DNA from: Spirochaetia bacterium
GTDB taxonomy: Bacteria; Spirochaetota; Spirochaetia; Treponematales; Breznakiellaceae
Direction: 5' to 3'
Assembly (NCBI GenBank): GCA_025997655.1
Contig: BNUW01000004.1
Span: forward strand, 1-37,131
Length of the DNA stretch: 37,131 nt
The notes beneath the pieces are model-generated. The model did not search any database, was not told where the DNA came from, and saw nothing but the letters and a program-made list of their open reading frames with translations. Positions 16,593 to 24,484 of the stretch are shown here, piece by piece; position 1 is the stretch's first letter; every line of letters begins with the position of its first letter. The translations under genes and the position numbers were made by a program.

Positions 16593-18020
16593 CAGCCCGC
16601 CCCGGCTCACCGCGTCGCTTACCGCCGCCGCTATGGTTTCGCAGATAGACGGGTGGGGGAACACGGTCCGCTCTATCTGTTCCGCCGTTGTGCCGTCGCC
16701 GACGCACTGAACCGCCCAGGGAATTATGTCGGTGGCCCGGTTGCAGAAGAACTGCGCGCCGATAAGTGCCCGGCTTTCCGCATGAAACACCAGTTTGATA
16801 AACCCCCGTTCCTGGTTTTCCAAAAACGCTTTCCCGTTTGCGCCGAACACGCCTTTTCCTGCCGCCGCGGGGATTCCCTTTTCAGCCGCCTCCGCCGCCG
16901 TAATTCCCGCACAGGCAATTTCCGGGGTGGTATACACACAGGATGGTATCACCTGCGCGTGGGAGGCCTTGTTTCCGCCGCCCTTTACCGCCGCCGCGAT
17001 ACAGGCTGCGGCGTATTCCCCCTCCGCCGTTGCCGCATGAGCAAGCTGAACGCCGCCTGAGATGTCACCCGCAACGTAAATGCCGGGGATAGAACTCATC
17101 ATGTTGTCATCAGATTTAATAAAGCCCTTCGCCGTAAACTCAGGGGTGCAGCCGGGGGCAAAGAGATTGGTATCAGGGGTTCTGCCCGACGCCATAAGCA
17201 CCGCGTCCGCAGGTACGGTAACACTTTTGGCTTCGCCGCTGCCCTCTGTGGTCAGGGTCAGCGCAAGGGCGCCGTCCTTTGCTTCGATGCATTCAGGGCG
17301 CGCCTTGGTATACATCACCACCCCCCGCTTTTTAAGCTGAAGCGCCAGGGTCTGCCCGATTTCGCGGTCCATCACCGACAGCAGCGAGGACCGGACAAGG
17401 AGGGTCACTTCACTGCCGAAGCTGCTGTAGGCCGCGGCAAACTCCACGGCGATAACCCCGCCGCCGATAATGGTGAGCCGTTTGGGAAACAGCCCGTCCC
17501 CTTCAAGAAAGTGGTCGCTGGTGTATACCCCCGGCAAGTCATGTCCGGGAATGGGCAGCAGCGCCGGTGTTGTCCCCGAAGCAATCAGTATCGCTGCCGC
17601 CTCAAGAACCGTTTCACCGCCCTCAGCCGCACCGTTCTCCTTGAACGCATGTACCGAAACTTTTCCGGGGCTTTCCACCCGTGCCGTTCCGTTTACCATG
17701 GTCACCCCCGCTTTCGTAAGGGCGGTACTTTGATTCTGCCGCAGCGAACTAACCACGGTGTTCTTCCATTCAATCAGTTTGGCAAAATCAAAGCGGAGAT
17801 CCCCGGCGTTAACCCCGTACCGTTCTCCCTCATGGGTTTCGCGGAGCAGGTTCGCGCCGTGCAGAAGGGTCTTGGTGGGAATACAGCCCCGGTTAAGGCA
17901 GGTACCGCCGACGTCACGCTTTTCAACCACGCACACGGTTAATCCCAGTGCGCGGGCTTTAAACGCAGCCCCAGCCCCGCCGGGACCGGAACCGATGATG
18001 ACTAAATCAAATTTTTCCAT
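16587..18020 (-). CDS. lpdA: dihydrolipoyl dehydrogenase (L-protein)
   Basis: Reoxidises the dihydrolipoyl arm of GcvH with NAD, through FAD and a disulfide. The N-terminal FAD motif is VIIGSGPGGAGAAF. The redox-active disulfide is C41/C46 in GGTCLNRGCIPTKTLL. The NAD-binding motif is IIGGGVIAVEFAAAYSSFG, and the second FAD segment is GIYVAGDISGGVQLAH. The C-terminal His-Glu pair is in FPHPSICETIA. Length (477) is normal. The ATG has AGGAG upstream. It is the last gene of the glycine cleavage run, separated from gcvPB by palindromic element B, which may modulate its expression relative to the other genes. Confidence 0.95.
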   Translation of the reverse strand: MEKFDLVIIGSGPGGAGAAFKARALGLTVCVVEKRDVGGTCLNRGCIPTKTLLHGANLLRETHEGERYGVNAGDLRFDFAKLIEWKNTVVSSLRQNQSTALTKAGVTMVNGTARVESPGKVSVHAFKENGAAEGGETVLEAAAILIASGTTPALLPIPGHDLPGVYTSDHFLEGDGLFPKRLTIIGGGVIAVEFAAAYSSFGSEVTLLVRSSLLSVMDREIGQTLALQLKKRGVVMYTKARPECIEAKDGALALTLTTEGSGEAKSVTVPADAVLMASGRTPDTNLFAPGCTPEFTAKGFIKSDDNMMSSIPGIYVAGDISGGVQLAHAATAEGEYAAACIAAAVKGGGNKASHAQVIPSCVYTTPEIACAGITAAEAAEKGIPAAAGKGVFGANGKAFLENQERGFIKLVFHAESRALIGAQFFCNRATDIIPWAVQCVGDGTTAEQIERTVFPHPSICETIAAAVSDAVSRGGLK

Positions 18021-18062
18021 TTAGAAACTCCTCAAAATCAACATACCCCGGCGAAAGAATAA

Positions 18063-18129
18063 TTAACCACGGACCACACAGACCACACGGACAGGTTTTT
18101 TGCCTGATGTCCGTGTGGTCTGTGGTTAA
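18063..18129. repeat. intergenic palindromic element B (TTAACCAC...GTGGTTAA)
   Basis: The shortest and cleanest member of the family. The left arm, from TTAACCACGGACCACACAG, continues with a second ACCACACGG unit, showing a 9-base period. The right arm TCCGTGTGGTCTGTGGTTAA is its complement with one 9-base unit fewer. The loop is T-rich. It fills the gcvPB-lpdA gap and could form a long RNA hairpin on either strand. Confidence 0.85.
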
Positions 18130-18131
18130 AA

Positions 18132-19559
18132 TCACGCCGGCGTATAATGAAGCACCGGCTGCCGCGCCGCCTTCACATCGTCGGGCCTGCCGATAACGGT
18201 ATTCACCGGTGACGCATGGAGGCTGTCGGGATTCGCCGTTGCCTGATCGTAGAGGGCCATGAACGCCGCAATCGCCGTATCCAATGTTTCCCGGGATTCG
18301 GTTTCCGTGGGCTCCACCATCAGCGCCTCGTGCACAATCAGGGGGAAGTAAATGGTTGGCGGGTGCATACCCTTATCCTGCAATCCCTTGGCAAGGTCCA
18401 GGGCGCTCACCCCAATGCTTTCTTTCATCTGTTCCAGGGAGATTACAAACTCGTGCATACAGGGACCTGCATAGGGAATGTGGTACTTTGCCTTGAGCTT
18501 TTCCATCATATAGTTGGCGTTAAGCACCGCGTTCCGCGCTACCTCCGGCACATTTTCTTTCCCCAGGGTGAGCAGGTAAGCCGCCGCTCTTACCACCGTC
18601 AGGAAGTTGCCGCCAAAGGCCCGCACCCGCCCGATGCTTTGCGCAGGACCCTTCGCCGCGCCGCCGTCCAGACCGCAGCCAGAAAGGGGCAGGAAGGGAG
18701 CCAGTAATTGTTTGCAGCCCACCGTTCCCGAGCCGGGACCGCCGCCGCCGTGGGGGGTGGAAAAGGATTTGTGCAGGTTCAGGTGAACCGTGTCAAACCC
18801 CATATCCCCCGGCCGGACTATCCCCATGATGGCGTTTAAGTTTGCCCCGTCGTAGTAATTCAACCCGCCGGCCTTGTGGACGATATCGGTTATCTCCAGG
18901 ATATTGGGATCGAAGATCCCCACCGTGTTAGGATTGGTGAGCATAAGCCCCGCCGTGTCCGGTCCCACCACAGCCCTAAGGGCAGCAAGGTCCACACAGC
19001 CATCGGTTCCGGAAGCGATATTCACCACCTCAAAGCCCGCCATGGTCGCGCTCGCCGGATTGGTTCCGTGGGCGCTGTCGGGGACGATAATCTTTGTACG
19101 CGCAGTATCCTTACGGCTTTTATGGTAGGCTTTTATCAGCAGCAGCCCGGTAAGTTCCCCGTGGGCTCCCGCCGCAGGCTGGAAGGTGATGTCGTCCATC
19201 CCGGTAATTTCCCGAAGGTATGCCGATGCAAGGTCAAGGATTTTCAGACAGCCTTGTACCGTATGTTCCGGTTGTAAAGGATGAATGTCCTTAAATCCCT
19301 GCAGCCCGGCAATCTCTTCGTTCAGCTTGGGGTTGTACTTCATGGTGCAGCTGCCCAGGGGATAGAAACCGTCGTTTACCCCAAAGGCCCGTTTAGCCAA
19401 TGCGCTGTAGTGCCGGGAAATTTCGTTTTCATCAAGTTCGGGAAGCCGCGCGGGTTTTTTCCGCGTCAGGGATGCGGGCAGTCCCGCGTCGGGTACATCA
19501 CAGGGGGGCAGAATAGTACAGCCCCGGTTTTTTCTGCTTTTCTCGAATATCAGTTTCAT
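18132..19559 (-). CDS. gcvPB: glycine dehydrogenase (decarboxylating) subunit 2
   Basis: C-terminal half of the split P-protein, which decarboxylates glycine with PLP and loads the aminomethyl group on GcvH. The PLP lysine is K264 in HLNLHKSFSTPHGGGGPGSG. Other motifs are YPLGSCTMKYNPK near residue 66, PDSAHGTNPASA near 160 and YYDGANLNAIMG near 235. Length (475) is usual for the two-subunit type. Its ATG overlaps the gcvPA stop by one base (TAATG), so the two halves are translationally coupled in equal amounts. Assignment is secure. Confidence 0.97.
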   Translation of the reverse strand: MKLIFEKSRKNRGCTILPPCDVPDAGLPASLTRKKPARLPELDENEISRHYSALAKRAFGVNDGFYPLGSCTMKYNPKLNEEIAGLQGFKDIHPLQPEHTVQGCLKILDLASAYLREITGMDDITFQPAAGAHGELTGLLLIKAYHKSRKDTARTKIIVPDSAHGTNPASATMAGFEVVNIASGTDGCVDLAALRAVVGPDTAGLMLTNPNTVGIFDPNILEITDIVHKAGGLNYYDGANLNAIMGIVRPGDMGFDTVHLNLHKSFSTPHGGGGPGSGTVGCKQLLAPFLPLSGCGLDGGAAKGPAQSIGRVRAFGGNFLTVVRAAAYLLTLGKENVPEVARNAVLNANYMMEKLKAKYHIPYAGPCMHEFVISLEQMKESIGVSALDLAKGLQDKGMHPPTIYFPLIVHEALMVEPTETESRETLDTAIAAFMALYDQATANPDSLHASPVNTVIGRPDDVKAARQPVLHYTPA

Positions 19560-20881
19560 TATTTTCCCCCCTTCAAGAGGCGGACCAGTTCATCGATCTC
19601 ATCCCTGGTGTTGAGTTCGGTGACGCACCACAAAATCTGATTGTGGGAAATGGGATAGCCTCCCAGGATGCCATGACCTTCAAGGGCGGCCAATGTTTTT
19701 TCCGCATCCGGACATTTGGTAACAAACTCATTGAAGAACTCAGCGCCGCCATATACAAGCTCAAACCCCGGAATACCCGCAATCTGTTTCGCCGCATACG
19801 CCGCCTTTGAGTGACACTGCCGGGAAACTTCGGCAAACCCCGCTTCCCCCATCACCGCGCAGTACACCGCCGCAGTAAGCGCGCAGTGGGCCTCGTTGGA
19901 ACACACGTTACTGGAGGCTTTCTCCCGCCGGATATGCTGCTCCCGCGCCTGGAGGGTCAGCACGAAGGCCCGTTCCCCCTTGGCGTCCGTGGTCTCCCCA
20001 ACGATTCTGCCGGGGAGCTTCCGCATAAGGGCTGCCTTGCAGGCCATGAAACCCAGGTAGGGGCCGCCGAAGCCCATGGACAGGCCCAGGGGCTGCCCTT
20101 CCCCCACCGCGATATCCACGCCGTTTGCGCCGGGGCTTTCCAGCAGCCCCAGTGATATGGGGTTCACCCCCGCCACCAGGAGCGCCCCTGCGGCGTGCAC
20201 TATTTCCGCGCACTTGGGGGTGTCTTCAATGATGCCGAAGAAGTTGGGGCTTTGCAGGTAAAAACAGGCGGCGGTTTTATCCGCTCCAAGTTTTGCGGAA
20301 AGGGCGGTCAGGTCTGTTTTGCCATCCGCGCCGGCAGGAACCACCGTAACCGGTACGCCGTAGCCGTCACAGTAGGTGCGTATGGTTTCGATAACCTGGG
20401 GATGGGCGGCGGCAGAAACATACACCGACTGCTTCTGGCGCTCCCGGCACATGTTTACCGCCTCCGCTGCGGCGCTTGCCCCATCGTAGATAGAAGCGTT
20501 ACTCACATCCATGCCGGTAAGCTCGCAGATCAGGGTCTGGTATTCAAAGATCGATTGCAGAATCCCCTGGCTGATCTCCGCCTGGTAGGGCGTGTAGGCG
20601 GTGATAAAGGTTTCGTTCGACGTAATCCGCCGAACAGCGGCGGGAATGTAGTGGTGATAAGCCCCGGCGCCCCGGAAAATGACCGGGAACACCTTGTTTT
20701 CCGCCGCCAGGGCGCTGAGCTTACGGGATACCGCAAGTTCCGCCATCCCCGCGGGAATATTCAGTTCCTTCAACAACACATTTTTCGGAACCGGTGCAAA
20801 CAATTCGTCTACGGACTTGCGCCCGATAGCGGTAAGCATTTCCTGTTGTTCCGCTTTTGTGTTTGGTATGTATGATCCCAT
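19559..20881 (-). CDS. gcvPA: glycine dehydrogenase (decarboxylating) subunit 1
   Basis: N-terminal half of the split P-protein; pairs with GcvPB to form the PLP-dependent decarboxylase. It is 440 residues, the usual length. Recognisable segments are YIPNTKAEQQEMLTAIG at the start, FRGAGAYHHYIPAAV, TAYTPYQAEISQGILQSIFE, GMDVSNASIYDGASAAAEA, GEGQPLGLSMGFGGPYLGFM and REQHIRREKASSNVCSNEAH. It starts two bases after the gcvH stop, with its ribosome site (GGAGTAACC) covering the gcvH end, so it is tightly coupled. Assignment is secure. Confidence 0.97.
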   Translation of the reverse strand: MGSYIPNTKAEQQEMLTAIGRKSVDELFAPVPKNVLLKELNIPAGMAELAVSRKLSALAAENKVFPVIFRGAGAYHHYIPAAVRRITSNETFITAYTPYQAEISQGILQSIFEYQTLICELTGMDVSNASIYDGASAAAEAVNMCRERQKQSVYVSAAAHPQVIETIRTYCDGYGVPVTVVPAGADGKTDLTALSAKLGADKTAACFYLQSPNFFGIIEDTPKCAEIVHAAGALLVAGVNPISLGLLESPGANGVDIAVGEGQPLGLSMGFGGPYLGFMACKAALMRKLPGRIVGETTDAKGERAFVLTLQAREQHIRREKASSNVCSNEAHCALTAAVYCAVMGEAGFAEVSRQCHSKAAYAAKQIAGIPGFELVYGGAEFFNEFVTKCPDAEKTLAALEGHGILGGYPISHNQILWCVTELNTRDEIDELVRLLKGGK

Positions 20882-20883
20882 GG

Positions 20884-21264
20884 TTACTCCTTCTTAGGGA
20901 GAGATGCCTGGTACTCATCCGCAGAGATCAGTTCCCCCGCAGGGGCCTCGCCCTTGGCACGGATAAACCATGCCTCGTAGGGCGCCTTGTTGATCGATTC
21001 GGGGGCGTCCATAATAGCCTCGTTAATTTCCGTTACGGTCCCGGTCACGGGGCTGAAAACATCCGATACCGCCTTGACCGATTCCATGTCCGCAAAGGAA
21101 GCGCCCGCCTTAATACTATCACCCACCTGGGGTAGGTTGACAAACACAATGTCCCCCATTTCCTGCTGTGCATAATCGGTCAGCCCGATTTCGTAGACCC
21201 CGCCGCCCAGGTCCTTTGCCCACTCGTGGGATTTTGTGTACTTCAAATTAGCCGGAAAATTCAT
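20884..21264 (-). CDS. gcvH: glycine cleavage system H protein
   Basis: Lipoyl carrier that shuttles the aminomethyl group among P, T and L proteins. It is 126 residues. The lipoylated lysine is K64 in DMESVKAVSDVFSPVTG. The N-terminal LKYTKSHEWAKDLGGG and GLTDYAQQEMGDIVFVNLPQ are standard. The ATG follows AGGAGGACAAC, a strong ribosome site, suited to the most abundant component. A palindromic element (C) separates it from gcvT. Confidence 0.97.
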   Translation of the reverse strand: MNFPANLKYTKSHEWAKDLGGGVYEIGLTDYAQQEMGDIVFVNLPQVGDSIKAGASFADMESVKAVSDVFSPVTGTVTEINEAIMDAPESINKAPYEAWFIRAKGEAPAGELISADEYQASLPKKE

Positions 21265-21296
21265 GTTGTCCTCCTATAAAATTAATAAACGTTATT

Positions 21297-21430
21297 TGAG
21301 TCAGTTCCAAAATAAGGATTTAACCACGAACAACACGAATCCGCACGAATAAGAATAGTTTTATTCGTGTTTGCGAACCAAAGGTTCGACGTGTCATTCG
21401 TGGTTGGTCTTGCATTTTGGAACTGGCTCA
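21297..21430. repeat. intergenic palindromic element C with extra outer inverted repeat
   Basis: The inner palindrome runs from TTAACCACGAACAACACGAA (21320) to CGTGGTT (ending 21405). It contains the 23-base hairpin module at 21373-21395 (core GCGAACCAAAGGTTCGAC), which is the inverse of that in element A. An outer inverted repeat of 16 bases, GAGTCAGTTCCAAAAT at 21298-21313 and ATTTTGGAACTGGCTC at 21414-21429 (one mismatch), frames it and overlaps the gcvT stop codon. The element fills the gcvT-gcvH gap. Confidence 0.8.
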
Positions 21431-22516
21431 TTTCTTACCCTTCGTATAAAACGGAAGGGCAACTACTACCGCCTCAATCTTTCTGCCCCGCACATCCACC
21501 TCCACCACGGTTCCCACCTTGGCAGCCGCCGTGTCCAGGAGCGCCATGGCAAGGGCTTCCTTCAGGTAGGGACAGTGGGTCCCGGAGGTAGTCTGGCCAA
21601 CCAGCTTCCCCCCGCAGAACACGTCAAAGTGCTCCCGTGCAATGCCCCGTCCGGTTATCTTCAGCCCGACCCGCTTCCGTGACGGCGTCTCCTTCCCAAG
21701 GAGGGCGCTCTTCCCGATAAAATCCGGTTTCGCCATTTTTACTGCGGAGCCAAGCCCCGCCTCGAAGGGGGTGATGGTATCGTTCATCTCGTGCCCGTAG
21801 AGGGGCATGGCCGCCTCCAGCCGCAGGGTGTCCCGCGCGCCGAGTCCGCAGGGAATAAGCCCCGCGCCCTTGCCCGCCGCAAGCACCTTGTCCCAAAGCT
21901 CCACCGCCTTGTCCACCGCGCAGAACAGCTCAAACCCGGTTTCCCCGGTATAGCCCGTGCGGGACACAATGCAGTCAATCCCGGCCACATTCCCCTTTTC
22001 AATCAGGGTGTAGTACCCTTGAGGGATGGTGGTCGAAAGGGAGGCGAGAATCCCCGGAGTCGCCGGTCCCTGGAGGGCAATTTCCGCCAGAGAGTCGGAA
22101 ATGTCTTCAAAGGAAACGCCGGTTTTTCCCAGGTGGGATTGTATCCAGGCGGCGTCCTTGTCGCGGTTTGCGGCATTGACCACCAGCACATAGCGGTTTT
22201 CTTCCATTTTACACACCACCAGGTCGTCAACCTCGCCCCCCTGTTCGTTACACATCAGGGTGTAGCGGACCCGGCCCAGGGGCATGTCTGTGAAATCGTT
22301 GGTTAAAATCCGGTTGAGATTTGCCAGGGCTTCGGGGCCCTTGATGACAAATTCACCCATGTGGGACACGTCAAAAAGGCCCGCCTTTTCGCGGACCGCG
22401 TTATGCTCGGTGATAACGCCGGATTCATACTGCACGGGAAGCAGATAGCCCGCAAAGGGAACTATCTTTCCGCCGTGAGATTCGTGCCATTGATACAGGG
22501 GTGTTTTCTTTTCCAA
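21428..22516 (-). CDS. gcvT: aminomethyltransferase (T-protein), probable TTG start
   Basis: Transfers the methylene group from aminomethyl-GcvH to tetrahydrofolate, releasing ammonia. It is 362 residues from a TTG at 22514-22516, chosen because a near-perfect GGAGGAGG site lies six bases upstream. The resulting start, [20 protein letters not shown], is the normal one for GcvT. The frame is also open to an ATG at 22543, which would add nine residues and place that ribosome site inside the gene. Motifs are [41 protein letters not shown] and [18 protein letters not shown]. First gene of the operon, behind the tandem glycine riboswitch. Confidence 0.95.
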   Translation of the reverse strand: MEKKTPLYQWHESHGGKIVPFAGYLLPVQYESGVITEHNAVREKAGLFDVSHMGEFVIKGPEALANLNRILTNDFTDMPLGRVRYTLMCNEQGGEVDDLVVCKMEENRYVLVVNAANRDKDAAWIQSHLGKTGVSFEDISDSLAEIALQGPATPGILASLSTTIPQGYYTLIEKGNVAGIDCIVSRTGYTGETGFELFCAVDKAVELWDKVLAAGKGAGLIPCGLGARDTLRLEAAMPLYGHEMNDTITPFEAGLGSAVKMAKPDFIGKSALLGKETPSRKRVGLKITGRGIAREHFDVFCGGKLVGQTTSGTHCPYLKEALAMALLDTAAAKVGTVVEVDVRGRKIEAVVVALPFYTKGKK

Positions 22517-22550
22517 ATTGGCCTCCTCCAGGAATGAACGCATTACCCGG

Positions 22551-22570
22551 CTCCAGGAGTCGGGGGGTTT
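22551..22570 (-). promoter_or_regulatory. possible anti-Shine-Dalgarno segment in the gcvT leader
   Basis: In the mRNA a C-rich stretch with CCCCCCGACTCCTGG follows the second aptamer. Its CTCCT can pair with AGGAG of the gcvT ribosome site about 40 bases downstream. This could be the translational expression platform of the riboswitch. It is based on base-pair inspection only. Confidence 0.3.
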
Positions 22571-22587
22571 CCGAGAATCTCGAAATG

Positions 22588-22803
22588 CGCTCCGTCTTAT
22601 AACCTGAAAGATTCTTTCCCCGGTGCAAGCCGCAGTTTTACGGGGAAATTGCCTCTTCGGTGCTGGGATGAGGCAAATCCAAACAGGATTTAGCCTTATT
22701 TACCCGTCTTTCCGGAGGTTCGTCAGAATCCGGTACTTTTTGCCTGAGAGTTTTTCGCAAATGCCCCTTCGGCGGCGGATTTATCCGCACTCTCCCAGAT
22801 ACT
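22588..22803 (-). promoter_or_regulatory. tandem glycine riboswitch (gcvT motif), two aptamers
   Basis: Read on the minus strand, aptamer 1 (~22803-22715) begins ATCTGGGAGAG. It then has GCCGCCGAAGGGGCA and ACTCTCAGGCAAAAAG, the hallmark core of the gcvT glycine riboswitch. Aptamer 2 (~22676-22588) has GCACCGAAGAGGCAA and AATCTTTCAGG followed by AAGACGGAGC. Between and within them are hairpins (AGGCTAAATCC with GGATTTGCCT; CCGGA with TCCGG). The element lies directly before gcvT and after a matching promoter. This family normally turns glycine cleavage genes on when glycine is high. Boundaries are approximate. Confidence 0.92.
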
Positions 22804-22827
22804 TCATACGAACATATAACAATACTA

Positions 22828-22856
22828 AGGTTAGTGCCGCTTTGGGGTAAAGTCAA
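22828..22856 (-). promoter_or_regulatory. promoter of the glycine cleavage operon
   Basis: On the minus strand TTGACT (22856-22851), a 17-base spacer and TAACCT (22833-22828) predict a start near 22821, about 18 bases before the first riboswitch stem. The -10 keeps the key T, A and final T. Confidence 0.55.
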
Positions 22857-22867
22857 GGTTTTTTTTC

Positions 22868-22899
22868 GAGCTTTTTCTATACCAATCACTTTTTTGTCC
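22868..22899 (+). repeat. 32-bp direct repeat, left copy
   Basis: Contains CTATACCAATCACTTTTTT. It is the same as 23284-23315 except for one base (T at 22875, G at 23291). The two copies flank the higA-like gene and give a 416-base repeat-to-repeat unit. Confidence 0.85.
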
Positions 22900-22964
22900 G
22901 GGTTTCGGTTATATACTATTCTTATAATGTGGACTATCAGGATTATCACTAACAGGAGTAGGCG

Positions 22965-23264
22965 ATGAAGCAAACACGAAAACCGGTGCATCCGGGGAAA
23001 GTTTTTTGGGAAGACGTTCTTGTTCCGCTTAATTTGAGCATTACTGATGCGGCTGGTTTACTCGGCGTAACACGGAAAACGCTCTCCGAGTTTATCAACG
23101 AAAAGTCGGCCTTGAGTCCCCTGATGGCATTACGAATTGCCAAAGCTACACACACCACGGCGGAAAGCTGGCTTGCCATGCAAATGAAGCGGACGCTTTG
23201 GGACGCAGAGCAATATGAACTGTCAGGCATTAAAGATTTCCCGCAACTAAACGTAAGCGCGTAA
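22965..23264 (+). CDS. higA: HigA-family HTH antitoxin-like protein, no HigB partner
   Basis: A 99-residue protein of the HigA addiction-module antidote type. It begins RKPVHPGKVFWEDVLVPLNL, followed by the helix-turn-helix SITDAAGLLGVTRKTLSEFI and the typical AESWLAMQMKRTLWDAEQ. The ATG follows AACAGGAG. HigB normally lies directly upstream and overlaps or abuts; here the upstream 160 bases hold only the glycine operon promoter region and a direct repeat, so the gene is an orphan. It is enclosed by 32-base direct repeats, suggesting a small inserted cassette. It may repress its own or a neighbouring promoter. Antitoxin family call is good. Confidence 0.85.
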   Translation: MKQTRKPVHPGKVFWEDVLVPLNLSITDAAGLLGVTRKTLSEFINEKSALSPLMALRIAKATHTTAESWLAMQMKRTLWDAEQYELSGIKDFPQLNVSA

Positions 23265-23283
23265 ATTTATAGCGATGGGCCGG

Positions 23284-23315
23284 GAGCTTTGTCTATACCA
23301 ATCACTTTTTTGTCC
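23284..23315 (+). repeat. 32-bp direct repeat, right copy
   Basis: Second copy of the repeat at 22868-22899, 31 of 32 bases the same. It lies 20 bases after the higA-like stop and 39 bases before the aldolase ATG, so it could also hold a regulatory site for the sugar operon. Confidence 0.85.
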
Positions 23316-23353
23316 ATTTACAGAAGGGCAAAACTTGGGTAATACTGGGTAAC

Positions 23354-24484
23354 ATGAGCGTACAGGAACTTATCGATATTTCCCGGCTTTACGGCTCCAA
23401 TCCGGCGTATGTCATTGCCGGGGGGGGCAATACCTCCTTCAAAGAGGGGGCAACCCTGTTTGTAAAAGGCTCCGGGACGAGCCTGGGGGACATTAGCGCC
23501 GAAGGGTTTGTGAAGATGGACCGGGCAAAATTGGCCCGTATCTGGGAAAAAGAGTATCCCCATGATGAGGATCAGCGGGAAGCTGCGGTGCTGGCGGATA
23601 TGATGGCCGCGAAGCAGAGGGGTGAGGAAAGCAAGCGCCCCTCTGTTGAAACCCTGCTCCACGATTTGCTGCCCTTTACCTTTGTGGTGCACACCCATCC
23701 GTCACTGGTGAACGGCCTTACCTGTTCACAGGATGGCGAAACTGCCGCAAGGAAGCTTTTCGGTGAAACGTGCCTCTGGATACCTATCACCAATCCGGGA
23801 TATATCCTTTCGGCGGCGGTAAAAAAGGCTGCGGATGCCTATCGGGTCCGCACGGGGAAACCGGCGGACCTCATTTTCCTCCAAAACCACGGAGTTTTTG
23901 TCGGCGCCGATTCCATTGAGGAGATAAAGGCGATTTATACGAAAATCCTGGCTGTCCTGGACCAAAAAATAGCGCGAAAACCTGATTTTTCCGGGAAAAT
24001 CGGCGTGTACGGTGATTCGGCAGACATTGCACGCCTCCTGGCCGCTTGCGCCGGGCAAAATTTCCGGGTTGCCTTTGAACGGAACGCCGAATTTGCCCGC
24101 CTTACCGGAACCGGCGCTGATTTTGCCCCTGTTTCTTCCGCCTTTACCCCGGATCATATCGTCTATTCCGGCAGTGATCCCCTGTTTATCACCATTGACG
24201 ACACTAAGGGGCTTCCAGAGCAGGTGCGGGATGCATGGAAACGGCATCTCGACAAAACCGGGCGGGCGCCGAAGATTGCCGCAGTCCAGGGCAGGGGGAT
24301 TTTCGGCATCGGTACATCGGAAAAAACGGCGTCCCTGGCGATTGAACTCTTTACCGACACCGCAAAAGTCGCGGCCTATTCGGAAAGCTTTGGGGGCCCG
24401 CGCTTTATGACGGCGGACAAGATAGACTTTATCAACAATTGGGAAATGGAAAAGTACCGTTCCAAGGTTGTGGAAAAGCCATGA
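23354..24484 (+). CDS. class II aldolase, rhamnulose-1-phosphate aldolase-like (RhaE/YuxG N-half type)
   Basis: Likely splits L-rhamnulose 1-phosphate (or a similar ketose phosphate) into DHAP and L-lactaldehyde. The class II aldolase/adducin domain covers residues ~5-215. It has GGGNTSFKE and VKGSGTSLGDI near the N-terminus, the probable catalytic E99 in RPSVETLLH, and zinc ligands H113 and H115 in VVHTHPSLV and H179 in LQNHGVFVGAD. About 160 further residues follow, as in the aldolase half of bifunctional aldolase-dehydrogenase proteins; E. coli RhaD is about 100 residues shorter. No clear Shine-Dalgarno is seen. Its stop overlaps the PHP gene start (ATGA). The substrate is inferred from rhaA in the same region. 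Confidence 0.8.
   Translation: MSVQELIDISRLYGSNPAYVIAGGGNTSFKEGATLFVKGSGTSLGDISAEGFVKMDRAKLARIWEKEYPHDEDQREAAVLADMMAAKQRGEESKRPSVETLLHDLLPFTFVVHTHPSLVNGLTCSQDGETAARKLFGETCLWIPITNPGYILSAAVKKAADAYRVRTGKPADLIFLQNHGVFVGADSIEEIKAIYTKILAVLDQKIARKPDFSGKIGVYGDSADIARLLAACAGQNFRVAFERNAEFARLTGTGADFAPVSSAFTPDHIVYSGSDPLFITIDDTKGLPEQVRDAWKRHLDKTGRAPKIAAVQGRGIFGIGTSEKTASLAIELFTDTAKVAAYSESFGGPRFMTADKIDFINNWEMEKYRSKVVEKP

Noticed and set aside
22517..22543. ATG at 22543 as the gcvT start
   Set aside because: It would put the strong GGAGGAGG site inside the gene and add residues not typical of GcvT; the TTG fits better.
22800..22964. A HigB toxin gene upstream of the higA-like gene
   Set aside because: All frames were read by eye and no HigB-like protein was found; the stretch holds the gcv promoter and a direct repeat.
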